The translations under genes were made by a program, and so were the position numbers. A stretch of DNA of 64,000 nt from Desulfatibacillum alkenivorans DSM 16219. Lineage in GTDB: Bacteria; Desulfobacterota; Desulfobacteria; Desulfobacterales; Desulfatibacillaceae. The stretch spans positions 1-64,000 of the forward strand of contig NZ_FQZU01000015.1 in assembly GCF_900142135.1 (NCBI RefSeq). Direction: 5' to 3'. Below the pieces are notes generated by a model, which worked only from the letters and a program-made list of their open reading frames with translations, made no database searches and was not told the DNA's origin. Positions 16,465 through 27,300 of the stretch are shown here, in pieces; the first letter of the stretch is position 1; each line of letters opens with the position of its first letter.

Positions 16465-18282
16465 TTAATACATGGATTCAATGACATCCTTGAACTTCTC
16501 GTTCACGAAATTGCGTTTGAGTTTTCCCGTGGGAGTGATTTCGTCATCGTCCGTGGTCAGCTGAATGTCGATCAAACGGAACTTCTTGATCGTCTCCACC
16601 CTTGCAAATTGTTTGTTCACTTCCTCCACTTCGTTTTGAATCAGGTCCACAACCTCCTGGGCCTTGGTAAGGCTTGCGTAAGTGGTAAAAGGCACTTTGT
16701 TTTCCTGGGCGAACTTCATGACGTTTTCGTCGTCCACCATAATGAGGGCCGTCAGGTATTTCCGGCCGTCGCCGATCACTACGGCGTCCGTGATGTAGGG
16801 GCTGAACTTGAGCTGGTTTTCGATTTCGGACGGCGTGATGTTCTTGCCTCCGGCCGTGATGATGATGTCCTTTTTCCGGTCCGTAATGATCAAATGGCCG
16901 TCTTCGTCGATTCTGCCCACGTCGCCGGTGTACAGCCATCCGTCGATGACCGTTTCGGCGGTTTTTTCAGGATCGTTGAAATAGCCCTTGAAGACATGGG
17001 GGCCTTTCAGCAAGATCTCGCCGTCCTCCGCAATCTTCACCTGGGCCCGGGGCAGGGGCTGGCCCACGGTGCCGAATTTCACCTGGCCCGAATAGTGCAC
17101 CGTGGTGGGGCCGCAGTTTTCCGTCTGGCCGTACACCTCCCGAATGTCCAGGCCCAGGCCGTGGTAGAACTTCAACAGGTCCGGGGAAATGGGCGCCGCG
17201 CCGGACATGCAGTATCTGGCCCGGTTCAGGCCGATCACCTTTTTCAGGTTGCGCAAGACCGTCCAGTCCGCGAACTTGAACAGAACTTTCAGGTAGGCGG
17301 GCGGCTCCTGGCCGTGCAGGCGAATATCCGACAGTTTTTGGCCGATGCCCGTGGCCCACTTAAAGGCCAGCTTTTCGAACCGGGTGGATTCCTTCATGGT
17401 CAGAATCAGAGAGGAATAGAATTTTTCCCAGATTCGGGGCACGGCGAAGAATATGGTGGGGGACACCTCCTGCATGTTCTGGGGGATCGTGTCCATTTCC
17501 TCCACAAAGTTGATTCTGCCGCCCGTTAGCAAGGGCGCAAACACCGACACCGTTCTCTGGGCGATATGACACAGGGGCAGGAAGGAAAGGACTTCGTCCG
17601 TTTCATCCCCGGGATTCACCTCGTTTTGCATGTCCATGGTGTTCAGGATGTTGCTGTGGGTGATCATGGCCCCTTTGGGAGGCCCGGTGGTGCCGGAAGT
17701 GTAAATGAGAATGGCCGTGTCTTCCGGCTGGGGCTCGCGCAGGCGCTGTTCAAAGAGCAAGGGGTTTTCCTCGTCCATTTTCCTGCCCAGTTCCAGCAGA
17801 TCGTCAAAGCTCAGGAACATGTCGTCTTCAAAATGGCGCAGGCCTTCCATGTCCATCACGATGATCTTTTTCAGGTGGGGGGTGCGCTCCCGCACTTCCA
17901 GGACCTTGTCCAACTGCTCTTCGTCTTCGGCGATGTAAAATTTCGCCTGGCAATGATTCAGGACGTACTCCACCTGTTGGGGGGAGTCCGTGGGATAAAT
18001 CCCCACGGAGATGCCGCCGGCGCACATGGCGCCCATGTCGCTGAACAGCCATTCCGGGTTGTTTTCGCTGATGATCGTGACCCGATCCCCTTTTTCCAGG
18101 CCCAGGCTGATAAGGCCCAGGCCGGCGTACCTGGCTTTTTGCCCGTATTCCCTCCAGGTGATTTTTCTCCAGATGCCGTAAACCTTGGCGCGCAGGGCGG
18201 TGTTGTCCGCCCAGTCGTGTACGCGGCGCCAGAACAGGGTGGGGACCGTCTCGTTTTGGATATTGATTTGGGAAGGCGTCAT
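16465..18282 (-). CDS. Long-chain acyl-CoA synthetase / AMP-dependent ligase
   Basis: Protein of 605 residues from the ATG at 18282 (MTPSQINIQNETVPTLFWRR). An ATG at 18384 gives 34 extra residues that overlap the livF end and look unrelated to the family. The ATP-binding P-loop is IYTSGTTGPPKGAMITH; adenylate motifs are YGQTENCGPT and YTGDVGRIDEDGHL; the C-terminal lysine region is DRKKDIIITAGGKNITPSEI. It makes acyl-AMP then acyl-CoA from a carboxylic acid. Lying between livF and livJ, it probably traps the imported acid as its CoA thioester. A medium-chain or aromatic substrate cannot be excluded. Confidence 0.88.
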   Translation of the reverse strand: MTPSQINIQNETVPTLFWRRVHDWADNTALRAKVYGIWRKITWREYGQKARYAGLGLISLGLEKGDRVTIISENNPEWLFSDMGAMCAGGISVGIYPTDSPQQVEYVLNHCQAKFYIAEDEEQLDKVLEVRERTPHLKKIIVMDMEGLRHFEDDMFLSFDDLLELGRKMDEENPLLFEQRLREPQPEDTAILIYTSGTTGPPKGAMITHSNILNTMDMQNEVNPGDETDEVLSFLPLCHIAQRTVSVFAPLLTGGRINFVEEMDTIPQNMQEVSPTIFFAVPRIWEKFYSSLILTMKESTRFEKLAFKWATGIGQKLSDIRLHGQEPPAYLKVLFKFADWTVLRNLKKVIGLNRARYCMSGAAPISPDLLKFYHGLGLDIREVYGQTENCGPTTVHYSGQVKFGTVGQPLPRAQVKIAEDGEILLKGPHVFKGYFNDPEKTAETVIDGWLYTGDVGRIDEDGHLIITDRKKDIIITAGGKNITPSEIENQLKFSPYITDAVVIGDGRKYLTALIMVDDENVMKFAQENKVPFTTYASLTKAQEVVDLIQNEVEEVNKQFARVETIKKFRLIDIQLTTDDDEITPTGKLKRNFVNEKFKDVIESMY

Positions 18283-18356
18283 TATTTTATTCCGTAAAGA
18301 TAAAGATTGCGGGAAAAGCGGCTCATAGCCGCCGGACTGACTGGCCGCCGGTGGAT

Positions 18357-19127
18357 TTAGCGCCATTTTTTCTTGCGCTTCCACCGTTTGGCGCCACGGA
18401 CGCTGTCCTCCTTGATTCCCAGGTAAAACTCCTGCACGTCCTCGTTGGCCATGAGCGCCTGGCAGGTGTCGTCCATCACGATCCTGCCCAGCTCCAGAAC
18501 GAATCCGTGGCTTGCAATGGACAAGGCCATGGGCGCGTTTTGCTCCACCAGCAGGATGGTGGTGTTATGCTCCTGGTTGATGCGCTCGATGATCTGGTAA
18601 ATCTCCTTGACCAGCAAGGGCGAGAGGCCCAAAGACGGCTCGTCCAGCATGAGCAGCTTGGGGCGCGCCATGAGAGCGCGGCCGATGACCACCATCTGCT
18701 GCTGGCCGCCGCTCATGTCTCCGGCCAGCTGCGCTGTGCGGTCTTTCAGGATGGGAAAATAATCGTACACCATGTCGATGTCCCGTTTGATCCCGGCCCG
18801 GTCGTTGCGCAGGTAGGCGCCCATGAGCAGGTTTTCCTTGACCGTCAGGTCATGGAAAACCTCCCGGCCTTCCGGTACCTGGGAGATGCCCATGGCCACG
18901 ATTTTTTCCGGAGGCAGCCCCTCGATGCGCTGGCCCATGAATTCAATGGTCCCTTTTTCCGGGTCCATGATGGAGGACAGGGTTTTTAAAATGGTGGTTT
19001 TGCCGGCGCCGTTGGCGCCCAGAATGGTGACCACCGCCCCTTCCAGTATGTCAAAGGAGACCCCCTTGATAGCCATGATGGGGCCGTAATAAGTTTCTAT
19101 GTTGCGGACTTTAAGCATTACAGACAT
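18357..19127 (-). CDS. livF: ABC transporter ATP-binding protein LivF
   Basis: Protein of 256 residues. Walker A GANGAGKT (37-44), signature MSGGQQQM, Walker B LLMLDEPSLGLSP. The pattern YYGPIMAIKGVSFDILEGAVV is typical of LivF. The final ~15 residues are unusually rich in lysine, arginine and tryptophan. The start codon lies inside the end of livG (17-bp overlap). Energises import together with LivG at the cytoplasmic face. Confidence 0.93.
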   Translation of the reverse strand: MSVMLKVRNIETYYGPIMAIKGVSFDILEGAVVTILGANGAGKTTILKTLSSIMDPEKGTIEFMGQRIEGLPPEKIVAMGISQVPEGREVFHDLTVKENLLMGAYLRNDRAGIKRDIDMVYDYFPILKDRTAQLAGDMSGGQQQMVVIGRALMARPKLLMLDEPSLGLSPLLVKEIYQIIERINQEHNTTILLVEQNAPMALSIASHGFVLELGRIVMDDTCQALMANEDVQEFYLGIKEDSVRGAKRWKRKKKWR

Positions 19128-19887
19128 TTTCTTCCCCCAGGTAGGCTCTCATCACGTCAGGGTGGTTCAAGACTTCGTTGGTTTCTCCCTCGATAATGGT
19201 CTGCCCGAAATCAATGGCAAGCACCCGGTCCGTGGTTTGCTTGACGAACCGCATGTTGTGCTCCACCATCAGGACCGTGATGCCCAACTCCTCCTTCATG
19301 TCGTCCAGCCAAAAGGCCAGATCCTCGGATTCCTCCATGTTCAGGCCCGAGGTGGGCTCGTCCAGAAGCAAAAGCGTGGGCTCCATGGCCAGGGCCCGGC
19401 CCAGCTCCACGGTTTTCTGGACGCCGTAGGGAAGATTGACGACCAACTGGTCCCGGTGGGCTTCCAGGTCCAGGAAATCGATGATCTCCTCGGCCTTTTC
19501 CCGGCTGTTTATCTCCTGCCGTTGCACGGGCTTGAAAAAGAACATCTCCGTCAGGATGTTGGAGCGCCTTTTCCGATGCCTGCCCAGAATCAGGTTGTCC
19601 AGGACCGTCATGTTCTTGAACAACTCGATGTTCTGGAAGGTGCGGGCGATTCCCATATCGGCGATCTGGTGGGTCTTGGCGGAGCTAAGGCTTTTCCCGT
19701 CCAGCAAGAACACGCCCTCGTCCAGGTCGTAAAACCGGTTTATGCAATTGAAGATGGTGGTCTTGCCGGCGCCGTTGGGGCCTATGATGGAAAAAATCTC
19801 CCCCTTGTTGACCGTAAAGCTCACCCGGTCCAGGGCCTTTAGGCCGCCGAAGCTGATGGATATTTCCTGTGCTTGAAAAAACGCCAT
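19111..19887 (-). CDS. livG: ABC transporter ATP-binding protein LivG
   Basis: Protein of 258 residues. Walker A GPNGAGKT (36-43); Walker B LLLLDEPTSGLNMEE. The ABC signature is degenerate (LPYGVQKTVELGRAL where LSGGQQ is usual), a feature common in LivG proteins of this type. TFQNIELFKNMTVLDNLILGRH is the LivG-specific stretch. The gene directly follows livM with no gap. Confidence 0.93.
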   Translation of the reverse strand: MAFFQAQEISISFGGLKALDRVSFTVNKGEIFSIIGPNGAGKTTIFNCINRFYDLDEGVFLLDGKSLSSAKTHQIADMGIARTFQNIELFKNMTVLDNLILGRHRKRRSNILTEMFFFKPVQRQEINSREKAEEIIDFLDLEAHRDQLVVNLPYGVQKTVELGRALAMEPTLLLLDEPTSGLNMEESEDLAFWLDDMKEELGITVLMVEHNMRFVKQTTDRVLAIDFGQTIIEGETNEVLNHPDVMRAYLGEENVCNA

Positions 19888-20961
19888 TTAGTGCCTCTCT
19901 GCTTTCTGGTATTTTTTCTCTCGTTTGAAGGAGTCCTTCTTGTACAAGGGAAACCACTCAAAGTAGAATTTTGTCTTAAGCCACCTGCCGTAAATGCCCA
20001 TGGGCTCGAAAAGCATGACCAGGATGATCAGCAAGCCGAACAAGGCGGGCTGCAGCCCGGTCTGGTCCTGGACGAAGGACGGCAGGTAATCCTTGCTTAT
20101 GATGATCAACTGGGGCAGAAATATGAAGAATATGGAGCCGTACACCGCGCCGTGGAGGCTGCCCAGCCCGCCGATGATGACAATGGCCAAAAGCTCGATG
20201 GACTGCATGATGGTGTAGCTCTCCGGGTTGATGAAAAAGATCTTGTGGGCGTACAGGCTGCCGGCTATCCCCGTAAAGAACGCGCTGATGGCGAAGGACT
20301 GGGTTTTGAAGCTGGCCAGGTTGATGCCCATGGCTTCGGCGGCGATTTCGCTGTCCCGGATGGCGATGAAAGCCCGGCCGGTGGGAGACCGGAGAATGTT
20401 TTTTGCTAGCAGTAAAACCAGTATTAGGACCACTAGTGAAAGGTAGAAAAAACGGATCTCGGTGTCAAAGCCGAACCCGAATATGGTGGGCGTATCCACC
20501 ATCATGCCCATGTTGCCGTTGGTGACGCTTTCCCACCTCACCAGGATTTCCTCGATGATAAAGGCGGCGCCCATGGTGGCGATGGCCAGATACAACCCCG
20601 TCAAGTGGAGGATGGGCCTGCCGATGACGATTCCGACCAGAGCGGCCGTTACGCCGGAAGCGGGGAGCGCCAGCAAAAAGGGAACTCCCTTGGCGGTCAA
20701 CACGGCCGAGGTGTACGAACCGATGGCCAGAAAGGCCGCATGCCCCATGGAGATTTGCCCGGTGAACCCGGTGAGCAGCATGAGCCCCACTCCGGCCACG
20801 GCGTAGATGCAAATAAAGGTCAACTGGGAGAGCATGTATTCGTCTATGATTTTGGGCAGCAGCACGCATCCCAGAACCAGGGCCAGATACCAGAAGAACG
20901 TGCTTCTGTACTTGAACAGCCTGATATCCTGATAATAATCCGTCTTCATTAAAAAACGCAT
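19888..20961 (-). CDS. livM: ABC transporter permease LivM
   Basis: Protein of 357 residues with about ten membrane segments. LLTGFTGQISMGHAAFLAIGSYTSA is the characteristic LivM motif and LGSLHGAVYGSIFF the conserved cytoplasmic loop near the C-terminus. The soluble tail after about 320 is long and basic. Starts 5 bp after livH ends; inner-membrane pore subunit. Confidence 0.93.
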   Translation of the reverse strand: MRFLMKTDYYQDIRLFKYRSTFFWYLALVLGCVLLPKIIDEYMLSQLTFICIYAVAGVGLMLLTGFTGQISMGHAAFLAIGSYTSAVLTAKGVPFLLALPASGVTAALVGIVIGRPILHLTGLYLAIATMGAAFIIEEILVRWESVTNGNMGMMVDTPTIFGFGFDTEIRFFYLSLVVLILVLLLAKNILRSPTGRAFIAIRDSEIAAEAMGINLASFKTQSFAISAFFTGIAGSLYAHKIFFINPESYTIMQSIELLAIVIIGGLGSLHGAVYGSIFFIFLPQLIIISKDYLPSFVQDQTGLQPALFGLLIILVMLFEPMGIYGRWLKTKFYFEWFPLYKKDSFKREKKYQKAERH

Positions 20962-20966
20962 AGTCG

Positions 20967-21854
20967 TTACACCTTTTTCTTTTCCTGGATGCCGAACAGG
21001 CCCTGGGGCCTAATAATGAGTACCGCAATCAAAATGATCCAAGCCGCAATGTCCTTCCAACCCTCCTCCAAATACACGCCGGCCAGGCTTTCCGTAATGC
21101 CGATGATCAGGCCGCCCACAATGGCCCCGGGAGGACTGGTGAATCCCCCCAAAACCGCGGCCGGCACGGCCTTAAGGCCGATGAAGCCCATGTTCATGTG
21201 AACAAAGGTGATGGGCGCCAGCAAGATGCCGCCGATCCCCCCCAGGGCCGCCGCAATGGTCCAGGTGAGGGAAAAAACCCGCGTCACGCTGATGCCCATG
21301 TAAACCGCAGCCAACTGGTTCTGGGAGGTCGCCCTCATGGCCGTGCCCATGCGGCTGTAGCCGAAAAAGACGAAAACCGCGGCGATCAATACCAAAGCCA
21401 AAACGACGATGGAAAGATACTCATAAGAGATGACCACGTCCCCCCAGCGGAGGAACTTATCCGTGAACGGAGTGCGGAACCCGTAGGTGTCGGTCCCCCA
21501 GCCCGGTATCATGCTTACAATGCTTCGGATAAAATAAGAAATTCCGATTGTTACAATGACAATAGCGTAGGTGGGCTCCCCCACAAGAGAGCGAAGCACA
21601 ACCCGCTCCAGGATCGCGCCCACGATTCCCATGGCCAGGATGGTGACCACCAGCGCCGTCCAATAGGATAGGTGAAGCTGCGTGATTAAACTGTAGCTGA
21701 TGAAGGCGCCCAGCATGAGAAGTTCCCCCTGGGCGAAGTTGATGACTTCCGTGCTTTTGTAAATAAGCACGAAGCCTAGAGCCACCATCCCGTAAATACA
21801 CCCGATGGCGACCCCGTTTAAGATGGTCTGGGTGAGCTCGTTGAAAAATTCCAT
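20967..21854 (-). CDS. livH: ABC transporter permease LivH
   Basis: Protein of 295 residues with about eight membrane segments. NGVAIGCIYGMVALGFVLIY and INFAQGELLMLGAFISY are LivH hallmarks; GFTSPPGAIVGGLIIGITES is the conserved loop. It is the first gene of the livHMGF-ligase-livJ operon; its promoter must lie in the 613-bp gap at 21855-22467. Confidence 0.93.
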   Translation of the reverse strand: MEFFNELTQTILNGVAIGCIYGMVALGFVLIYKSTEVINFAQGELLMLGAFISYSLITQLHLSYWTALVVTILAMGIVGAILERVVLRSLVGEPTYAIVIVTIGISYFIRSIVSMIPGWGTDTYGFRTPFTDKFLRWGDVVISYEYLSIVVLALVLIAAVFVFFGYSRMGTAMRATSQNQLAAVYMGISVTRVFSLTWTIAAALGGIGGILLAPITFVHMNMGFIGLKAVPAAVLGGFTSPPGAIVGGLIIGITESLAGVYLEEGWKDIAAWIILIAVLIIRPQGLFGIQEKKKV

Positions 21855-22467
21855 TCCTGTTAAACCCCTTGTGGATCAAAGTGTAACAACCGGAATCAAC
21901 CGCAGCATAAACTGGAGTTGTCGCTTATAGGTGGGCCAGTTGTTGTTAAACTACAAAGACTCAACCTGCAATTTTTACAGCAACCTGCAATATGGAAAAA
22001 CAAATGATACGGGTTTTTCAAGAAGCTGACGACAATGGCCGCTTTTACCCCGATAGTGCGCTATGTGTTTTGAAAGTGCGGCGCTTAGCCGCTATATGAA
22101 AATGAGTAGTCATTCTTACGATTGGAGCCCAAGTTTCACGGACGGATAAATGATACCATCAGGCATGATCTCAGTGCAATAAAGAAATAACGTTTTTTTG
22201 GAAAAATTGCATTTAATGCAAGTAAAACTTACTTTCTATTTGAAATCAATACGATCTAACCCATTAATTTGGAATCGAAAAATAAAGTTCGTCCAGGTGT
22301 TGAAAAAAATGACTGCCCGTTTTTCCCCTTGGTTTTATTGGGAAAACAACTGCGGCATGGCCTTTAAAATGTCTAATCATAGGCAAAAAACCAACCATAT
22401 CTGCATATTTAAACTGATAAAAATGACACTTTAAACAGAAAACCGGCTTGCGGCGCCAGCTTGATCC
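21855..22467. other. Gene-free gap upstream of the liv operon
   Basis: AT-rich, without a convincing gene. It should hold the liv operon promoter, but no clear -35/-10 or -24/-12 site was found. A short direct repeat CAACCTGCAAT occurs twice near 21965-21990, and a small hairpin GCGGC/GCCGC near 22078-22093. Confidence 0.5.
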
Positions 22468-24273
22468 TTAGTCGATGAGCACTTTGAAGTAGGCTTTTCC
22501 TTCATCCGGGCCGCTTCCGGGAACCCCGTCGTCCGCTCCCGTCAGGGGGATGACAAAGACGATATTGGGGGCTATGACGGTTCCTTCATCCCCATCCCCC
22601 GCATCCGTAACCGGGGTCGCCGAGGCGTAGTCGCCGTCCGCCGGTCCTATTCTCAGGCTGCCGGGGAGAAAAGCGGTGAATGCGGGAATTTCGTCCGTAA
22701 TCACAATGTCGTGGGCGGCGTCGGAGCCGATATTGTGGTAGTGGATGGAGTAAATCAGCTCCTCCCCGGGCTTGGCGTTGGTTTTGTCCACGTTTTTTAC
22801 TATTTCCAGCAAGGGGGCGATTACCGTGACCGGGGCGGCGTCTCCCGTGGAAACCTGATTGAAGTTGGCGCCTGAAACGCTGGCGTTGTTATAGAACACG
22901 CCGGAAGCGGTTCCTGCATAAACCTGGAAGCTCAAGTTCACATTGGAGTATGGCGGCACGCTCCAGGACCCGTTCCAGGTGAGCACCTGCCCCGATAAGG
23001 CCGGGTCCGCCGCGGCGAGCCCCTGGGTGGAGCCGGCTTGGTAGGTAAAATTGCCGGGAAGCACGTCTTGTATTTGGGTGATTGTTCCTGCTCCGCAGCC
23101 GGAGTTGGTCACGGTAATGGTGTATTCCGCGCAGCCTCCCGAAGTAACCAATGGCGTGGGCGTGGTTTTGGCGATGGAAATTGCGGGCAATCCCATGACC
23201 AGCGAATCCGTCCTGGCGATGTTTACGCTTCCGCCGGCGGTTATTTCGTCCATGTAAGTCACGGTCGCCGTTTCCCCCGGGAAGACCTGCAAGGTTCCGT
23301 CGCCGGGATTGGAGGCCGCCGCCGCCGTGGGGATGGAGCCCGTAAACCAGCTTGTATTCACCCCGGTCTCCGTCAACACAATGGTTTCCGAATCCCCGGA
23401 CGGAACCGTCAGCGTGACCTCCAGGGTTTGGGCCGAGGCGTCCACATAGTTTTTATCCCCGTCTATGACGCGGACGAATAATGCGTCGCCGGGGCATGCC
23501 GCTGTCATGTCGCCGGTTCCCGCCAGGTTTTCCACAAACTTTACGGACCCGTCCGTGGGAGTGGTTCCCGTGGGGGTGATGATGTCCGTAAAGCCTCCCG
23601 AAAGGGTGGAGGCCCCCAAGAGGTCGGCCCCGCGTTCCGTCAAAGCGTTGGTGCTGGAGGACGATCCGCCGAACACCCGGATGGGGGAGGAATCGTCTAG
23701 CCCGGTCATTTGCAGAAAGGTGGAATAGGGAAAGCGGTAGTCCAGAAAATAGTCCTGGTCGCCGTTGAACGAGGTGTCCGCCAGGTTTATTTGATAATTG
23801 CCGGAAACGGAAATGGCGTAAGCATCAATTTCCGAGGAGTCTGACGGGTCGTCGATGCTCTGCTGCACCGTGTTTTGCTCCAGGATGATATTCTCCGTCT
23901 TGGAAATGCCGTCCAGGATCAGCAGCCATTCATAGGAGGTGGGGTCGGAGTCCGTATCGAATTCAAAGCCCCAGCCATAAGGCTGCAACAACCCTTGGCC
24001 GCCCGTGCCCTGGGGGTTTTGGTCCAGGCGCATCCTGAAGTAGATGTAGGTTCCGTCGTTATAGATGTAAGCGGCCGCATGGGTTGCATCCGACACAATG
24101 TTCCGGGACCCCTGGGCGTCGTTGTTGGGATCCAGCAGAAATGCCCCGTTTTTGAGCAGGGGATTCCACTCGGAGGCTGCAGGCCACGCCAGGGCGGAGG
24201 CGGGCGCCAGCAATGCCGTCAGCAGGATCGCCGTAATCATTCGGATTACCATGTATGCGGCCGGTTTTTTCAT
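22468..24273 (-). CDS. Secreted protein with two DUF11 repeats
   Basis: Protein of 601 residues from the ATG at 24273, which follows AAAAGGAAAC and gives a clean signal peptide (MKKPAAYMVIRM, hydrophobic core, cleavage near ALAWPA). An upstream TTG at 24327 would overlap the preceding gene and is unlikely. The N-terminal ~200 residues form a beta-rich domain of unknown type. A middle domain carries GDALFVRVIDGDKNYVDAS and SETIVLTETG, which recurs in the 1995-residue neighbour. Two DUF11 (conserved repeat) domains follow (ISIAKTTPTPLVTSGG...; LEIVKNVDKTNAKPGEELIY). Probably an exported surface or filament component encoded in one operon with the two larger DUF11 proteins. Confidence 0.8.
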   Translation of the reverse strand: MKKPAAYMVIRMITAILLTALLAPASALAWPAASEWNPLLKNGAFLLDPNNDAQGSRNIVSDATHAAAYIYNDGTYIYFRMRLDQNPQGTGGQGLLQPYGWGFEFDTDSDPTSYEWLLILDGISKTENIILEQNTVQQSIDDPSDSSEIDAYAISVSGNYQINLADTSFNGDQDYFLDYRFPYSTFLQMTGLDDSSPIRVFGGSSSSTNALTERGADLLGASTLSGGFTDIITPTGTTPTDGSVKFVENLAGTGDMTAACPGDALFVRVIDGDKNYVDASAQTLEVTLTVPSGDSETIVLTETGVNTSWFTGSIPTAAAASNPGDGTLQVFPGETATVTYMDEITAGGSVNIARTDSLVMGLPAISIAKTTPTPLVTSGGCAEYTITVTNSGCGAGTITQIQDVLPGNFTYQAGSTQGLAAADPALSGQVLTWNGSWSVPPYSNVNLSFQVYAGTASGVFYNNASVSGANFNQVSTGDAAPVTVIAPLLEIVKNVDKTNAKPGEELIYSIHYHNIGSDAAHDIVITDEIPAFTAFLPGSLRIGPADGDYASATPVTDAGDGDEGTVIAPNIVFVIPLTGADDGVPGSGPDEGKAYFKVLID

Positions 24274-24313
24274 GAAGCAGCCTGTTTCCTTTTCAACGGT
24301 TCGCTTTTTGGCG

Positions 24314-27300
24314 TCATTTTTTTGCAAACAGGTTCTCGTCGAACTTGAACCGTATCCGAATATACGGCCCCTGGCCCTGGAAGCTGTCCCCGGTCAGGTC
24401 CGTGTCAAAGTCGTCAAAGCAATATCCGCCCGAAATCCATAAATTCTTGAACGCCCGCACGCCCAGTTCGGCGAATCCGCCCTGGCGCATGCTTCCGTTG
24501 GCCGTGTGGGCGGTCAACACCCTGTAGCCTGCACTGGCGTCAAAGCGGTCCGTGATGTCATAGATAATCCTGCCCGACCACAGGTCGGTATAGGCCTCAA
24601 GATCGCCGTCCGTTTGGAATTTGGCGGCGTACTTGCCTATGAACTGGGTTTTGTGCGAGGCCTGATACACTCCCTCAATGGATGGAATGACGCTATGGGA
24701 TTCGTATTTCGGCGTGGACTTTTGGTTGTCCTCGTATTTGTACTCCGTCTTGGCCAGCATGTGAAAGGCGTCCGATTGAATGGGCCTGAAGGCCAGCCCG
24801 GCCATGGTCCGGCTGTAAACCTGATCCCCGTCCTGTTCCGAGAGGTCCCAGAATCCCCTGGCCCTGGCCAGCAGCGAATAATCCGGATGCATCTTGTAAA
24901 TCAGGCCGGCTTCCCCCAGGTAGGTCCTGCGGGTTTGCCACGCCGAGTCCTCCATGGTGTATTCCGCCCGGGTTGTGACCTTCAGCAGATCGTCCGGGAT
25001 GTAGCGCAAGGCTCCGCCTAGTGCGAATCCGTCGGGAATGGAGCTGTCCGCTTCGCCTGCAATGGTCTGGGCGTATTCCATGGAGGCGTCTCCGGTCAGG
25101 GCGCTTGTGAAGCGCAGCCGGTGCTTTAGCCCGACTATCTGGTGGTTCCGCTCTCCCGAAGCGCCGCCTTCCAGGCGCATTTCATTGTACGCCGTGGTGT
25201 TTTCCCCCACTTGCGATTCCAGGCCGGCCGTGGTGTGCATGTCGTCGTATTCCGAATACTCCGCATATTCCTGGCGGATGTAGCCCGTGGTTTTGTCCGT
25301 CAGGGCGGCGTTGACGCCTGCGTCCGTCAGGTGATACCCGGAGCCCGTAACGCTGTGATGATGCCTGGCCTTAAACGAGAGTTTTTCCGAGTAATCATAT
25401 CCCGCCCCGGCCATGACCGAGGTTTCGTGATCCAGGGCCGGCCGGTCCGTTTCAAAGGTGCGCAAATAATCCGGGCGTTTGGACGCATTGGCGCCTTCCG
25501 TGATGTTTTCGTAGACGACTCCGGCCTCCACCTGGGTTTTGGCAAACTTCTTGGCGACCGCCGCCGCCCCGGTCTGGCTCACCCGATTGTTCAGCCTGTC
25601 GTCGTCCTCATAATATTGCGCCGAAAAGGACAGGCCCGAGTCCAGGGCGTACTGCGCCTTTCCGCCCAGGCTTTCCACGCCCCTTTGGGCGCCTATGGCG
25701 GACGGGTTGGAAAAGAATTCGGACAGGTTCTGATAATACCCCGACAGGCTCAGTTTATCAACCGGCCTGGATTCCAGGTCAAAACGCCAGCCTTCTCCGT
25801 TTTCCGGCCCCAGAGCTCCCAATTCATCAAAGATGGCGCGGGTCTGGGCGTATTCCGCTCTCAGGTCCGTCCGCCACGGCAGGTGCAAAGCCATGTCCCC
25901 GCCTGTCAGATTATAATTGGCTAAGTCGTTTTCCTCCACCACGCCGGTGGCGCCCACGTCCAGCCACGAGAACACGGCAGCCTGGCTGCGGCCTCCGTAA
26001 GCGTAATAATCCAGGTGCGGAGAGCGGGATTCGTAATTGACCACAATAAAGATCGGGTTGAAGTTGATATCGTAGCTGGGCGCGGGCTCCATGAACAGGA
26101 CGGCGCCCAGGTCGTATTCCATGTTGTAGTCCGATCCCCTGGAGAGCGTTTTCCGCGATAAAACCCGTTCCACCTGATTCCTGTCCCGCACTTCGATCAC
26201 CACCCGCTCCGAGCCTTCCACCAAATCCATTTCGGACAAGTAATAATAGCCCGAACTCCCCTTGGCGCGCAGCACGTCCACAATCAGAGCCTGGTCCGAC
26301 TTGGTGGCCATGCCCTGGAGGCGGAAGCGTTTCAGGTTCAGGTCTCCGTAGCCGCCCGTAAAGGACCGGTTGTACTCGGCCAGGCGGGAGCCGGTGAAGG
26401 CGGTTTCAAAATCCCCGTACATGAGGGACGATTTATCCCGTTCGATTTTTGCGTAGACTTTTTCCCTGGACTGGGCCAGGTACTCGCTTTCCGACTCGTC
26501 TCCGTATATGGGGTATTTGTCCGGCGAGTCCAGGGTCTGCTCCTGGGAGTTGAAAATATTGTCGTCCCGGCGATCCCTGTCTTTGGCTGTGTCCACGCCG
26601 ATGGTCAGGAGGTTCTTATCAAAGACCCTGCCTTGGGCGAATACGGCGGCGCGGCCGTCGGCGTAACCGTTTTCGTCAAAGGAGCGCTCCTTTTTCAAGA
26701 CGGTGTAATCCCCGCCCGAATCCCCCAGGCCTAAAACCACTTCGCCCAAGCCAACGATCATCATGTCCCGCAGATGAGGCGTAAAATAGACTTCCTGCTC
26801 CTTGCTCAAGCCTTCGGATCTTACACGGATCACGGCCTGGCCGGTTTCTCCCGGAGGCTGGATGTGAAGCGCGGCCCTGCCGGATTCGTAGGCAATCTGC
26901 AGGCCGTCTTCGTCCGGGTTTGCGTCCGGATTCAGGATTTTGCCCATGGAGGCTTCAACTTCCATCAGCCCGTTATGGCCCACGACTCTTTCCTTGTTGT
27001 CCACAAGGCTCACCGGGATTTCCACGGGAGCGGACGGATTGGCCGGAAAGCCCTTGTCGTCCGCGTCAATCTTGATCTTCGCCGGCTTGCCAGTGCATTC
27101 CACGGTAATGGAAACCGCGCCCCGCTGATTTCCATATGGGTCCAGCAGTCTGGCTTCCAGGGTGTTGCTTTCGCCGGCCTGCAGGGAAACGCCCAGGAAT
27201 TCATAGGCGGACACCTTGGTGCGGCTGTCGGCGACAACCGTGGCCAGCCGGTCCCTGGACGCCTCGCGGCCGTTGACGAAAAGTTTGATGCTTCCCCCTG

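Noticed and set aside
22198-22434. 78-codon plus-strand reading in the gap upstream of livH
   Set aside because: No ribosome binding site or family resemblance; the region is AT-rich intergenic DNA.
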